Source: Xenophilus azovorans DSM 13620 (lineage in GTDB: Bacteria > Pseudomonadota > Gammaproteobacteria > Burkholderiales > Burkholderiaceae_C). From it: DNA of 64,000 bases. Below, piece after piece: positions 27,038 to 36,226 of this stretch. A model generated the notes under the pieces. It saw nothing but the letters and a program-made list of their open reading frames with translations, had not been told where the DNA came from and made no database searches. Numbering within the stretch: the stretch's first letter is position 1; every line of letters starts with the position of its first letter. Location of the stretch: the NCBI RefSeq assembly GCF_000745855.1, contig NZ_JQKD01000012.1, positions 101,996 to 165,995 on the forward strand. The letters are read 5' to 3'. Both the position numbers and the translations under genes were made by a program.

Positions 27038-27361
27038 ATGTCGTTCAGCGTCATCTACAAGATCACCTATCCGAACGGCAAGATCTATATTGGGCAGGAC
27101 GTTACCGACAGCATCAACTATTTCGGCAGCGCAAGCTCGGCACTCATCGCCGCGGATTTCACGAGAGAGCAACGACGGACATTCACTGTCACAAGAGAGA
27201 TTCTCTGGGAGATGCCGGACGCGCCGAAGGCCGAGGTCAATGCAAAGGAGATCGAGTTCATCCTTGCTCTACGAGCAAATGATCCAGCGATCGGATACAA
27301 CCGATGGCCCCAGCAAAGACGGTTTCGCCCGAAACACGGTAATTCCCATCTACAGATCAGC
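27038..27361 (+). CDS. GIY-YIG nuclease-like domain, open into the next gene
   Basis: 108 codons beginning MSFSVIYKITYPNGKIYIGQD: the GIY and YIG halves appear as VIYK and IYIG, followed by FGSAS and the conserved acidic EIEFILALRANDPAIGYNRWP end of small GIY-YIG proteins. The stretch is visibly less GC-rich (about half) and uses codons unlike its neighbours, which suggests acquisition. There is no stop codon: the frame continues through QQRRFRPKHGNSHLQIS into the quinone oxidoreductase. Either the two are made as one 438-residue protein, or the oxidoreductase uses its own ATG at 27362. No good Shine-Dalgarno sequence precedes 27038, so expression is doubtful. Confidence 0.6.
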
Positions 27362-28354
27362 ATGACCACCAGCCGCGCCATCCGCATCGACCGCAACGGC
27401 GGCCCCGAGGAACTGAAGCTCGTCCAGGTCGAGGTCGGCGAGCCGGGGCCGGGCGAGATCCGCATCCGCCACAAGGCCGTGGGCCTGAACTTCATCGACA
27501 TCTACCAGCGCAGCGGCCTGTATCCCTTCCCGATGCCGCTGCAGCTGGGCATGGAGGCCGCCGGCGTCGTCGAGGCGGTGGGCGAGGGCGTGACGCACCT
27601 CGCGCCCGGCGACCGCGCCGCCTATGCCAGCGCGCCGCCCGGCGCCTACTGCGAGCTGCGCGTGATGCCGGCCCGCAGCGTGTGCCGCCTGCCCGACGCG
27701 ATCTCCTTCGAGACCGGCGCGGCGATGATGCTCAAGGGCCTGACGGCGCAGTACCTGCTGAAGAAGACGCTGCCGGCCGAGGGCCTGCAGCCGGGCGACT
27801 TCATCCTCTTCCATGCCGCCGCCGGCGGCGTCGGCCTGATCGCCTGCCAGTGGGCGAAGGCGCTGGGGCTGAAGCTCATCGGCACCGCCGGCTCCGACGC
27901 CAAGTGCAAGCTGGCGCTGGAGCACGGCGCGGCGCACTGCATCAACTACAGCACCGAGGACTTCGCGGCCCGCGTCAAGGAGATCACCGGCGGTCAGGGC
28001 GTGAAGGCGGTCTACGACTCGGTGGGCAAGGACACCTTCGAGGGCTCGCTGAACTGCCTGCGCCCCTTCGGCCTGCTGGCCAGCTTCGGCAACGGCTCCG
28101 GGCCGGTGCCGCCCTTCAACCTGGGCGTGCTGGGGCAGAAGGGCTCGCTGTACATCACGCGGCCCACGCTGTTCACCCACATCGCCACGCGCGAGGCCAC
28201 GCAGGCCATGGCGGACGACCTGTTCGCCGTGGTGGAAAGCGGCGCGGTGAAGATCCCGATCGACCAGCGCTACCCGCTGGCCGAGGTGCAGCAGGCGCAC
28301 CGCGACCTCGAGGCACGCAAGACCACCGGCTGCACCATCCTCACCCTGGACTGA
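27362..28354 (+). CDS. Quinone oxidoreductase, zinc-free MDR family
   Basis: A 330-residue NADPH:quinone reductase-like enzyme. It has MTTSRAIRIDRNGGPEELKLVQVEVGEPGPGEI, GLNFIDIYQRSGLYPFPMP, GMEAAGVVEAVGEGV, and the NADPH motif LFHAAAGGVGLIACQWAKALG with the AxxGGVG fingerprint. The catalytic and structural zinc cysteines of alcohol dehydrogenases are absent, as expected. It reduces quinones or activated double bonds in the cytoplasm. The upstream GIY-YIG frame is continuous with it. Its 3' end overlaps the convergent LysR gene by 14 bases. Confidence 0.93.
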   Translation: MTTSRAIRIDRNGGPEELKLVQVEVGEPGPGEIRIRHKAVGLNFIDIYQRSGLYPFPMPLQLGMEAAGVVEAVGEGVTHLAPGDRAAYASAPPGAYCELRVMPARSVCRLPDAISFETGAAMMLKGLTAQYLLKKTLPAEGLQPGDFILFHAAAGGVGLIACQWAKALGLKLIGTAGSDAKCKLALEHGAAHCINYSTEDFAARVKEITGGQGVKAVYDSVGKDTFEGSLNCLRPFGLLASFGNGSGPVPPFNLGVLGQKGSLYITRPTLFTHIATREATQAMADDLFAVVESGAVKIPIDQRYPLAEVQQAHRDLEARKTTGCTILTLD

Positions 28355-29258
28355 CACCCTGTTGCCGCCGCATGCCGGCGGCAACATCGTGGATCAGGCT
28401 CCACACCCGCTGCGCCAGCGGCGAGGGCGCGCGGTTGCGCCGGTGCACCAGCACGATGTCGCGCTCCACCGTGGGCCGCAGCGGCCGCACCGCCAGCCCG
28501 GGGATGCCGCCCGGCGGCAGGGCCAGCGCCGGCATCACGCTGATGCCGATGCCGGCCTCGATCATGCGGAAGACGGTGGTGGCGTGGCCCAGCTCCTGCG
28601 CCACCTCGCAGCGCGCGCCGTGGCGCTCCAGTGCGGCGTCGATCAGGCGGCGGCTGCCGGAGGCGTGGTCCAGCAGCACCAGCGGCCGGCCCGAGAGCGC
28701 CGGCCAGCGCACGCTGGCCGCCTTGGCCAGCGGGTGGTTCTCGGGCGCCACGAGCACGAAGGGGTCCTGCAGGATCGGCTCCTGATGCAGGTCGTCGGCG
28801 TCCTGCGGCTCGATCACCACGCCGAAATCCACCTCGCCGGCACGCACGCTGCCCAGCACGTCCTGCTGGATGCGGTCGAGCAGCACCAGCTGGATGCCGG
28901 GCTCGCGCTCGCCGCAGGCGGCGATGCACTGCGGCATCAGGTTGGCCGAGAGGGTGGGGCTGCTCGCCACCCGCACCTTGCCGCGCCGTGCGCGCGCCAG
29001 GCCGCCCACGTCCAGCAGCATCTGGTCGAGTTCGTCCAGCAGCCGGTCCAGCCGCAGCGCCAGCGCCTGGCCGGCCTCCGTCAGCGCCACCTCGCGCGTG
29101 GTGCGGTCCAGCAGCTTCACGCCGAGCTGCGACTCCAGCTCCAGGATCGAGCGGCTCACCGCCGGCTGCGTGAGGCCGATGCCGTCGCCGGCGCGGCTGA
29201 AGTTGCGTTCCAGCGCGACGGCGCGGAAGACGCGAAGCTGGCGCAACGTGACGTTCAT
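28341..29258 (-). CDS. LysR-family transcriptional regulator
   Basis: A 305-residue LTTR. The N-terminal winged helix-turn-helix reads TLRQLRVFRAVALERNFSRAGDGIGLTQPAVSRSILELESQLG; the effector domain follows from about residue 90 (GKVRVASSPTLSANLMP). It lies head to head with a BASS-family transporter gene 70 bases away. The intergenic region contains an ATGGATT-N9-AATCCAT box, and the only other copy seen lies before the tctC-GGT operon. The simplest reading is a regulator that controls both the transporter and that operon in response to their common substrate. Confidence 0.93.
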   Translation of the reverse strand: MNVTLRQLRVFRAVALERNFSRAGDGIGLTQPAVSRSILELESQLGVKLLDRTTREVALTEAGQALALRLDRLLDELDQMLLDVGGLARARRGKVRVASSPTLSANLMPQCIAACGEREPGIQLVLLDRIQQDVLGSVRAGEVDFGVVIEPQDADDLHQEPILQDPFVLVAPENHPLAKAASVRWPALSGRPLVLLDHASGSRRLIDAALERHGARCEVAQELGHATTVFRMIEAGIGISVMPALALPPGGIPGLAVRPLRPTVERDIVLVHRRNRAPSPLAQRVWSLIHDVAAGMRRQQGVSPG

Positions 29259-29269
29259 GCGGTGCAATT

Positions 29270-29292
29270 ATGGATTCATCAGATAAATCCAT
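29270..29292. promoter_or_regulatory. LysR-type operator, lysR/BASS divergent promoter
   Basis: Identical inverted repeat to 22526-22548 (ATGGATT-N9-AATCCAT, T-N11-A box), 12 bases upstream of the lysR start and 37 bases before the transporter ATG. This position is classic for autoregulation plus activation of a divergent gene. Confidence 0.85.
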
Positions 29293-29328
29293 TTCACTTT
29301 TGAATGCGCCGCGGGCCCAATCGGCGGC

Positions 29329-30336
29329 ATGGCCCGTTCGCGCTTCCTCCCCGACAACTTCACGCTCGCGCTGGTGGGCACCGTCGTGCTCGCCACGCTG
29401 CTGCCGGCCAGCGGCGGCACGGCCCGCTTCTTCGAGGGGCTGACCACGGTGGCCATCGGGCTGCTGTTTTTCCTGCACGGCGCCAAGCTCTCGCGCGAGG
29501 CCGTCCTGTCCGGCGTCACCCACTGGCGGCTGCACCTCCTGGTGTTCGCCGCCACCTTCGTGATGTTCCCGGTGTTGGGATGGGTGCTGCGGCCGGTGCT
29601 GGCGCCGCTGGTCACGCCGGAGATCTACACCGGCGTGCTGTTCCTGTGCGTGCTGCCGGCGACCGTGCAATCGGCCATCGCCTTCACCTCGATGGCGCGA
29701 GGCAACATCCCGGCGGCGGTGTGCAGCGCCTCGGCCTCGACGCTGCTGGGCGTGTTCGTCACGCCGCTGCTGGCCAACTGGCTGGTGGCGCAGGGCCATG
29801 CGGATTCCCAGCTCGACGCGATCGGCCGCATCCTGCTGCAGCTGATGGCGCCCTTCGTCGCCGGCCACCTGCTGCGGCCGTGGATCGGCGGCTTCGTCAA
29901 GCGGCACGCCAAGGTGCTGACGCTGGTGGACCGGGGCTCGATCCTGCTGGTGGTCTACACCGCCTTCAGCGCGGCGGTGATCGAGGGGCTGTGGAAGCAG
30001 GTGCCGCTCACGGCCCTGGCCGGGCTGCTGGTGGTGTGCGCGGTGCTGCTGGCGCTGGCGCTTTTCTTCACCACCTTCGCGGCGCGGCGGCTGGGCTTTT
30101 CCAAGGCCGACGAGATCACCATCGTCTTCTGCGGCTCCAAGAAGAGCCTGGCCAGCGGCGTGCCGATGGCCAAGGTGCTGTTCGCCTCGTCGGCGGTCGG
30201 CGCGATCGTGCTGCCGCTGATGCTGTTCCACCAGATGCAGCTGATGGTGTGCGCGGTGCTGGCGCAGCGCTATGCGCGGCGGCCGGCGGACGAGGAAGGC
30301 GCGGCTCCCAAGGCCGCGTCGACGGCGGCGGGCTGA
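29329..30336 (+). CDS. Bile acid:sodium symporter (BASS) family transporter
   Basis: A 335-residue membrane protein with about ten helices, SBF-like group. Visible are the N-terminal LPDNFTLALVGTVVLATLLPASG, GLLFFLHGAKLSREAV, LFLCVLPATVQSAIAFTSMARGN with the conserved substrate-site Pro/Ser cluster, and FCGSKKSLASGVPMAKVLF in the second half. Members use sodium to import organic anions such as bile acids or 2-oxoacids such as pyruvate. Divergent from lysR with a shared operator. The C-terminal 15 residues are A/P rich and charged. Confidence 0.9.
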   Translation: MARSRFLPDNFTLALVGTVVLATLLPASGGTARFFEGLTTVAIGLLFFLHGAKLSREAVLSGVTHWRLHLLVFAATFVMFPVLGWVLRPVLAPLVTPEIYTGVLFLCVLPATVQSAIAFTSMARGNIPAAVCSASASTLLGVFVTPLLANWLVAQGHADSQLDAIGRILLQLMAPFVAGHLLRPWIGGFVKRHAKVLTLVDRGSILLVVYTAFSAAVIEGLWKQVPLTALAGLLVVCAVLLALALFFTTFAARRLGFSKADEITIVFCGSKKSLASGVPMAKVLFASSAVGAIVLPLMLFHQMQLMVCAVLAQRYARRPADEEGAAPKAASTAAG

Positions 30337-30350
30337 GGCGACCCCAGCCA

Positions 30351-30414
30351 AGCCGTTCACGCTGAGCCTGTCGAAGCGTGGCACCCGGCTTCGACAAGCT
30401 CAGCCCGAACGGCT
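30351..30414. repeat. Long imperfect palindrome (GAGCCTGTCGAAG-type repeat)
   Basis: 27-base arms beginning AGCCGTTC and ending TCGAAGC, with three mismatches and a ten-base loop, between the convergent BASS and galU genes. Sequences with the GGGCTGAGCTTGTCGAAG core are widely dispersed in beta- and gammaproteobacterial genomes. Without a T-run it is probably a repetitive extragenic palindrome that folds strongly in RNA. Confidence 0.8.
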
Positions 30415-30446
30415 GTTGTTGCTTGCCGCCCGGACGGGCGCAGGCT

Positions 30447-31334
30447 TCAGAGCGCCAGGCTCTTGAGGTACTCGCGGAACGAAGCGCCCACCTCCGGGTG
30501 CGCCAGCGCCAGCTCGACGGTGGCCTGCAGGAAGCCTTCCTTGCTGCCGCAGTCGTAGCGCACGCCCTTGTAGGCGTAGGCGTAGACGCTCTCCTTCTTC
30601 AGCAGCGAGGCGATGCCGTCGGTGAGCTGGATCTCGCCGCCCGCGCCCTTGGGCTGGTTGCGGATCTCGTCGAACACGCCGGGCGTCAGGATGTAGCGGC
30701 CGGCCACCGCCAGGCGCGAGGGCGCCTTCTCGGGCGAGGGCTTCTCGACCATCGCGCTGACCTTGGTGATGTCGTCGCCCTTGGACTCGCCGGCCACGAT
30801 GCCGTAGCGCTTGACCTGGTCCAGCGGCACCTCCTGCACGGCCAGCACCGAGCCGCCGAGGTTGTTGTAGGTGCGCACCATCTGCGCCAGCACGCCTTCG
30901 CCGCCCTCGGGGCCGACCATCAAGTCGTCGGCCAGCAGCACGGCGAAGGGCTGGTCGCCCACCAAGTGCTCGGCGCACAGCACGGCGTGGCCCAGGCCCA
31001 GCATGCGCGGCTGGCGCACGTAGGAGCAGGTCATGTCCTCGGGCGCGACCGAGCGGGCGATCTCCAGCAGGGCGCTCTTGCCGCTGGCTTCCAGCTGGCT
31101 TTCCAGCTCGTAGGCGGTGTCGTAGTGGTCCTCGATGGCGCGCTTGTTGCGGCCGGTGACGAAGATCATGTCGCGGATGCCCGCGGCGTACGCCTCCTCG
31201 ACCGCGTACTGGATCAGCGGCTTGTCCACCACCGGCAGCATTTCCTTGGGCTGGGCCTTGGTGGCGGGCAGGAAGCGGGTGCCGAAGCCGGCCACCGGAA
31301 AGACGGCCTTGCGGATGCGAGTCGAGATGGGCAT
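30447..31334 (-). CDS. galU: UTP-glucose-1-phosphate uridylyltransferase
   Basis: A 295-residue GalU. The nucleotidyltransferase signature [30 protein letters not shown] starts at residue 10; LLADDLMVG carries the metal Asp, and [11 protein letters not shown] and [10 protein letters not shown] complete the family pattern. It makes UDP-glucose from UTP and glucose-1-phosphate for capsule, LPS and trehalose synthesis. The start [14 protein letters not shown] was chosen by homology; eleven further codons are open upstream. Single gene on -, downstream of valS on the complementary strand by 73 bases but read in its own right. Confidence 0.96.
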   Translation of the reverse strand: MPISTRIRKAVFPVAGFGTRFLPATKAQPKEMLPVVDKPLIQYAVEEAYAAGIRDMIFVTGRNKRAIEDHYDTAYELESQLEASGKSALLEIARSVAPEDMTCSYVRQPRMLGLGHAVLCAEHLVGDQPFAVLLADDLMVGPEGGEGVLAQMVRTYNNLGGSVLAVQEVPLDQVKRYGIVAGESKGDDITKVSAMVEKPSPEKAPSRLAVAGRYILTPGVFDEIRNQPKGAGGEIQLTDGIASLLKKESVYAYAYKGVRYDCGSKEGFLQATVELALAHPEVGASFREYLKSLAL

Positions 31335-31407
31335 GGGCTTGGAAACTGTGGACGGTGGTATCAACAAATGCGCTCTCTATCCTACGGGACAGCCCTGTGA
31401 CAGGATG

Positions 31408-34400
31408 TCAGCCGAGGCGCTGCAACTGTGACTGAAGACGCGCCAGCGTCGCGCCGAAGTCCGCCACGCGCTGTTTTTCCTGCGCGATGACGGCGGCCGG
31501 CGCCCGGGCGACGAAGGATTCGTTGGCCAGCTTGCCCTGCGCCTTGGCGATCTCGCCCTCGATGCGCGCGACCTCCTTGCCGAGGCGCGCGCGCTCGGCC
31601 GCCACGTCGATCTCCACGTGCAGCGCCACCCGCGCGGCGCCGACCACGGCCACCGGCGCCGCCTGCGCGGCGGCGGTCCAGGCGGCCTCGTCGTCGAAGA
31701 CCTTGACCTCCGACAGGCGGGCCAGCGTCTGCAGCACCGGCGCCGCGCCGCGCAGGAAGGCGGCTTCGTCGGCGCTCTCGGCCAGCGCATACAGCGGCAG
31801 GCGCTGCGCGGGAGAGACGTTCATCTCGCCGCGCAGCTGGCGGCAGGCGGCCACCAGCGACTTGAGCCGGGCCACGTGCGCCTCGGCTGCCTCGTCGATC
31901 TTCTCGGGCTGGGCGACGGGGTAGGGCGCGACCATGACCGAGTCGCCGGCGCGGCCCGCCACGGGCGCGACCTGCTGCCACAGCGCCTCGGTGATGAAGG
32001 GGATGACCGGATGCGCCAGGCGCAGCAGTGCCTCCAGCGTGCGGATCAGCGTGCGGCGGGTGGCGCGCTGCTCGGCCTCGCCGCCCTGCTGGATCTGCAC
32101 CTTGGCGATCTCCAGGTACCAGTCGCAGAACTCGTCCCAGGCGAACTGGTAGATGGCGTTGGCCACGTTGTCGAGCCGGTAATCGGCGAAGCCCTGCGCC
32201 ACCTCGGCCTCCGCGCGCTGCAGCCGCGAGGCGATCCAGCGGTCGGCCTGGCTGAAGTGCATGTAGCCGTGGAAGGCGCCGCCCGGTTCGCATTCGGCCT
32301 TCGTGTGTTCCAAGAAAGCGCCGGGCCGCCCCAAGCTTTCTTGCTCCCCTTGGGGGACGGGCTGGGCGCAGCCCAGCCCTGGGGGCTCTTGTATGCCGCA
32401 GTCGTGGCCTTCGCAGTTCATCAGCACGAAGCGGGTGGCGTTCCAGAGCTTGTTGCAGAAGTTGCGGTACCCCTCGCAGCGCTTGGAATCGAAGTTGATG
32501 CTGCGGCCCAGCGAGGCCAGCGCGGCGAAGGTGAAGCGCAGCGCGTCGGCGCCGTAGGCCGGGATGCCCTCGGGGAATTCCTTGCTCGTGTTCTTGCGCA
32601 CCTGCGGCGCCGTCTCGGGCTTGCGCAGACCCTGGGTGCGCTTGTCCAGCAGCGGCTCCAGCGCGATGCCGTCGATCAGGTCCACCGGGTCGAGCACATT
32701 GCCCTCGGACTTGCTCATCTTCTTGCCCTGCGCGTCGCGCACCAGGCCGTGGATGTAGACGTGCCTGAACGGCACGCGGCCGGTGAAGTGCGTGGTCATC
32801 ATGATCATCCGGGCGACCCAGAAGAAGATGATGTCGTAGCCGGTCACCAGCACGGTGGAGGGCAGGTACAGGTCGTAGTCCTTCAGCGCGTTCTTGTCGT
32901 CGAGCGCCTCCGGCCAGCCGAGCGAGGAGAAGGGCACCAGCGCCGAGGAGTACCAGGTGTCGAGCACGTCCTCGTCGCGCGTCAGCGTCTTGCCGGGGGC
33001 CTGCTGCTGCGCCTCTTCCTCGCTGCGCGCGACGTAGACCTTGCCGTCCTCGTCGTACCAGGCCGGGATCTGGTGGCCCCACCAGAGCTGGCGGCTGATG
33101 CACCAGTCCTGGATGTTGTTCATCCACTGGTTGTAGGTGTTGACCCAGTTCTCGGGCACGAAGCGCACTTCGCCGGACTGCACGGCGTCGATGGCCTTCT
33201 GGGCGATCGACTTGCCCTTCGCGTCGGGCGCCCCGGCGCCGGGCCGCCCCAAGCCGGGGCCGGCCCCCTCGGGGGGCAGCGAACCACGCGAAGCGGGGAG
33301 CGTGGGGGCCTTGTTCATCGCGACGAACCACTGGTCGGTCAGCATCGGCTCGACCACCTGGCCGGTGCGCGCGCAGCGCGGCACCATGAGCTTGTGCTTC
33401 TTCGTCTCGACCAGCAGGCCCTGCGCTTCGAGGTCGGCCACCACCGCCTTGCGCGCGGCGAAGCGGTCCAGGCCGCGGTATGGCTCCGGCGCGTTCTCGT
33501 TGATCTTCGCGTCGAGCGTCAGCACGCCGATGACGGGCAGGCCGTGGCGCTGGCCGACGGCATAGTCGTTGTGGTCGTGCGCGGGCGTCACCTTCACCAC
33601 GCCGGTGCCGAACGCGCGGTCGACGTAGTCGTCGGCGATCACGGGGATCAGGCGGTCGACCAGCGGCAGCTTCACGTTCCTGCCGATCAGCGCCGTGTAG
33701 CGCTCGTCCTCCGGGTGCACCATCACCGCCACGTCGCCCAGCATCGTCTCCGGCCGCGTGGTCGCCACCGTCAGCGTGCCCGAGCCGTCCTCCAGCGGGT
33801 AGGCGATGTGCCAGAGGAAGCCGTCCTCCTCCTCGCTCTCCACCTCCAGGTCGCTCACCGCGCTCTTGAGCTCCGGGTCCCAGTTCACCAGGCGCTTGCC
33901 GCGGTAGATCAGGCCCTCCTCGTACAGGCGCACGAAGGTCTCGGTCACCACCTTCGAGAGCTTCCCGTCCATGGTGAAGTACTCGCGGCTCCAGTCCACC
34001 GTGTCGCCCATGCGGCGCATCTGCTGGGTGATGGTGTTGCCCGACTGCTCCTTCCACTCCCACACGCGGGCCACGAAGTTCTTGCGGCCCAGGTCGTGGC
34101 GGTTCTGCCCCTGGCCCTGGAGCTGGCGCTCCACCACGATCTGCGTGGCGATGCCCGCGTGGTCGGTGCCCGGCACCCACAGCGTGTTCGCGCCCGCCAT
34201 GCGGTGGTAGCGCGTCAGGCTGTCCATGATGGTCTGGTTGAAGGCATGCCCCATGTGCAGCGTGCCCGTCACGTTGGGCGGCGGGAGCTGGATGGCGAAG
34301 GAGAGCGCGCCCTCTTTCGGCTGCTGCGTGCCGCGGAAGCCCGCCCGCGCGTAGCCGCGGCGTTCCCACTCGGGGCCCCAGTGCGCTTCGATGGCGGCGG

Positions 34401-34455
34401 GTTCGAAGGACTTGGCGAGGCTCTGGAGGCCGGGTTGGGCAGGGGTGTCGCTCAT
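31408..34455 (-). CDS. valS: Valyl-tRNA synthetase with two repeat-derived insertions
   Basis: A 1015-residue class I synthetase; E. coli ValS has 951. HIGH motif is [15 protein letters not shown] (HMGH at 67-70) and the KMSKS loop is KKMSKSEGN near 579-583. The catalytic Rossmann fold, CP1 editing domain, anticodon-binding domain and C-terminal coiled-coil arm ([24 protein letters not shown]) are all present. Two low-complexity stretches are foreign to the family: residues about 382-409 ([20 protein letters not shown]) inside the editing/catalytic region, and about 688-715 ([20 protein letters not shown]). Both correspond to dispersed DNA repeats in frame. As ValS is essential, the insertions must be tolerated, probably in surface loops. 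Confidence 0.97.
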   Translation of the reverse strand: MSDTPAQPGLQSLAKSFEPAAIEAHWGPEWERRGYARAGFRGTQQPKEGALSFAIQLPPPNVTGTLHMGHAFNQTIMDSLTRYHRMAGANTLWVPGTDHAGIATQIVVERQLQGQGQNRHDLGRKNFVARVWEWKEQSGNTITQQMRRMGDTVDWSREYFTMDGKLSKVVTETFVRLYEEGLIYRGKRLVNWDPELKSAVSDLEVESEEEDGFLWHIAYPLEDGSGTLTVATTRPETMLGDVAVMVHPEDERYTALIGRNVKLPLVDRLIPVIADDYVDRAFGTGVVKVTPAHDHNDYAVGQRHGLPVIGVLTLDAKINENAPEPYRGLDRFAARKAVVADLEAQGLLVETKKHKLMVPRCARTGQVVEPMLTDQWFVAMNKAPTLPASRGSLPPEGAGPGLGRPGAGAPDAKGKSIAQKAIDAVQSGEVRFVPENWVNTYNQWMNNIQDWCISRQLWWGHQIPAWYDEDGKVYVARSEEEAQQQAPGKTLTRDEDVLDTWYSSALVPFSSLGWPEALDDKNALKDYDLYLPSTVLVTGYDIIFFWVARMIMMTTHFTGRVPFRHVYIHGLVRDAQGKKMSKSEGNVLDPVDLIDGIALEPLLDKRTQGLRKPETAPQVRKNTSKEFPEGIPAYGADALRFTFAALASLGRSINFDSKRCEGYRNFCNKLWNATRFVLMNCEGHDCGIQEPPGLGCAQPVPQGEQESLGRPGAFLEHTKAECEPGGAFHGYMHFSQADRWIASRLQRAEAEVAQGFADYRLDNVANAIYQFAWDEFCDWYLEIAKVQIQQGGEAEQRATRRTLIRTLEALLRLAHPVIPFITEALWQQVAPVAGRAGDSVMVAPYPVAQPEKIDEAAEAHVARLKSLVAACRQLRGEMNVSPAQRLPLYALAESADEAAFLRGAAPVLQTLARLSEVKVFDDEAAWTAAAQAAPVAVVGAARVALHVEIDVAAERARLGKEVARIEGEIAKAQGKLANESFVARAPAAVIAQEKQRVADFGATLARLQSQLQRLG
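32311..32390 (-). repeat. Dispersed repeat inserted in frame in valS (second insertion)
   Basis: Read on minus it contains CCCCCAAGGGGAGCAAG and CTTGGGGCGGCCCGGCG, flanked by a short repeated CTTTCTTGG/CAAGAAAGC. It adds roughly 27 residues to ValS before the anticodon-binding domain. Confidence 0.75.
33228..33310 (-). repeat. Dispersed repeat inserted in frame in valS (first insertion)
   Basis: Read on minus it runs from GGCCCCCACGCTCCCCGC through GCTGCCCCCCGAGGGGGC to CTTGGGGCGGCCCGGCG. It is the same element as 19262-19350, and both are read to give LPPEGA. Confidence 0.8.
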
Positions 34456-34571
34456 GGCGTGAAAGGGTGTCGGGTGCGGCCGCAGGGGCCGCGCCGTGCC
34501 AGGGGAATCGGGGGAAACACGCGATTTTATCGAGGGGGTTGCCGCCCCGGGCCGCTGGTGATAATCCCGCG

Positions 34572-35360
34572 ATGCTCTTCCTGCTCTCGCCTGCCAAATC
34601 CCTGGACTACGAATCGCCCCTGCCCGCCGGCATCGAGGCCACGCAGCCGGTGTTCGAGGGCCCGCGCAGCCCGGCGGCCGAGCTGATCCGCCTGATGCGC
34701 GGGAAGTCGCCGCAGCAGGTGGCCGAGCTGATGCACCTGTCGGACAAGCTGGCCGCGCTCAACGTGGCGCGCTACGCTGCCTGGAAGCCGCGCGGCACCG
34801 AGGCCAACGCCCGGCCCGCGGCGCTCGCCTTCGACGGCGACGTGTACGGCGGCCTGCAGGCCAGGAGCCTGACGCCTGCCCAGCTCACCTGGGCGCAGGC
34901 GCACGTCGTCATCCTCAGCGGCCTGTACGGCGTGCTGCGCCCGCTGGACCGCCTGCAGCCCTACCGCCTGGAGATGGGCACGCCGCTGGCCAACCGCCAC
35001 GGCAAGGACCTGTACGCCTTCTGGGGGGAGCGCATCGCCGGCTACCTGAACGAGCGCGCGGCCGCGGACGCCTCGCCGGTGATCGTCAACCTGGCCTCGC
35101 AGGAGTATTTCCGCGCGGTCGACCGCCGGGCCTTGAAGGCGCGCGTGGTCGAGTGCCAGTTCGAGGACTGGAAGAACGGCCAGTACAAGATCATCAGCTT
35201 CTTCGCCAAGCGCGCCCGCGGCCTGATGGCGCGCTGGGCGATCCAGCACAAGGCCGGCACGCCGCGCCGGCTGGAGGGCTTCGACCTGGAGGGCTACGCT
35301 TTCGCGCCCGACACTTCGACGCCCGAACGCCTGGTTTTCCGACGCAAGACAGCCTCCTGA
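34572..35360 (+). CDS. yaaA: Peroxide stress protein YaaA (DUF328)
   Basis: A 262-residue YaaA. The start [16 protein letters not shown] is the family signature; further conserved segments are [43 protein letters not shown], and [12 protein letters not shown]. YaaA limits free iron and oxidative DNA damage during peroxide stress in E. coli, and the fold contains a helix-hairpin-helix DNA-binding element. It begins 116 bases upstream of the divergent valS and leads a run of + genes through queF. Confidence 0.95.
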   Translation: MLFLLSPAKSLDYESPLPAGIEATQPVFEGPRSPAAELIRLMRGKSPQQVAELMHLSDKLAALNVARYAAWKPRGTEANARPAALAFDGDVYGGLQARSLTPAQLTWAQAHVVILSGLYGVLRPLDRLQPYRLEMGTPLANRHGKDLYAFWGERIAGYLNERAAADASPVIVNLASQEYFRAVDRRALKARVVECQFEDWKNGQYKIISFFAKRARGLMARWAIQHKAGTPRRLEGFDLEGYAFAPDTSTPERLVFRRKTAS

Positions 35361-35365
35361 AGCCC

Positions 35366-36226
35366 ATGCAACCGATCAGTCCCGAACTGCGCGAATGGAT
35401 CGTCGCTCAACTGGCGGCGGGCCATTCCGTCGCCGCGCTGCGCGCCTCCATGCACGCCGCCGGGTGGCGCGACGACGCCACCGACGCGGCGCTGGCCGAG
35501 GTGGAGCGCGCCGCGCTCGGCGGTGCGTCCGCCGCTGCCGCGCCCGCCGAGCCGGCCGGCCCCGCGCGCACCGAGATGCCCGGCCCCGACCTGGAGGGCG
35601 CGCCGCTGTACATCGATGCCGGCGACCGCCGCGTGCAGGTGCTGCAGACGGTGCAGCATCCGCGCGTGATCGTCTTCGGCAACCTGCTGGGCGGCGAGGA
35701 GTGCGAGGCCCTGATCGCGGCGGCGCGCGCCCGCCTGGCGCGCTCGCTCACCGTGGAGACCAAGACCGGCGGCGAAACGCTCAACGTCGACCGCACCAGC
35801 GAGGGCATGTTCTTCGAGCGCGGCGAGAACGAGACGGTGCAGCGCATCGAGGCGCGCATCGCGCGCCTGCTGAACTGGCCGCTGGAGTTCGGCGAGGGCC
35901 TGCAGATCCTGCGCTACGCGCCCGGCGCGCAGTACCGCCCGCACTACGACTACTTCGACCCGCGCGAGCCCGGCACGCCCACCATCCTGCGCCGCGGCGG
36001 GCAGCGCGTGGGTACGCTGGTGATGTACCTGCAGGAGCCCGAGCGCGGCGGCGGCACCACCTTCCCCGACATCGGGCTGGAGGTCGCCCCGGTGCGCGGC
36101 ACCGGCGTCTTCTTCAGCTACGACCGGCCCGACCCGGCCACCCGCACCCTGCACGGCGGCGCGCCGGTGCTGGCGGGCGAGAAGTGGGTCGCCACCAAGT
36201 GGCTGCGCGAGCGGGAGTTCAGGTGA
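35366..36226 (+). CDS. Prolyl 4-hydroxylase-like 2-oxoglutarate/Fe(II) dioxygenase
   Basis: 286 residues. The N-terminal 60 form a helical, A/P-rich lead; the C-terminal 200 are a P4H-type double-stranded beta helix. Iron ligands are His193 and Asp195 in [10 protein letters not shown] and His263 in [14 protein letters not shown], with Lys273 placed to bind 2-oxoglutarate. [20 protein letters not shown] is the substrate-loop signature of bacterial P4H. It probably hydroxylates a prolyl residue of an unknown protein. The start is 5 bases after yaaA stop; the stop overlaps the next GTG, so the three genes are coupled. Confidence 0.9.
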   Translation: MQPISPELREWIVAQLAAGHSVAALRASMHAAGWRDDATDAALAEVERAALGGASAAAAPAEPAGPARTEMPGPDLEGAPLYIDAGDRRVQVLQTVQHPRVIVFGNLLGGEECEALIAAARARLARSLTVETKTGGETLNVDRTSEGMFFERGENETVQRIEARIARLLNWPLEFGEGLQILRYAPGAQYRPHYDYFDPREPGTPTILRRGGQRVGTLVMYLQEPERGGGTTFPDIGLEVAPVRGTGVFFSYDRPDPATRTLHGGAPVLAGEKWVATKWLREREFR

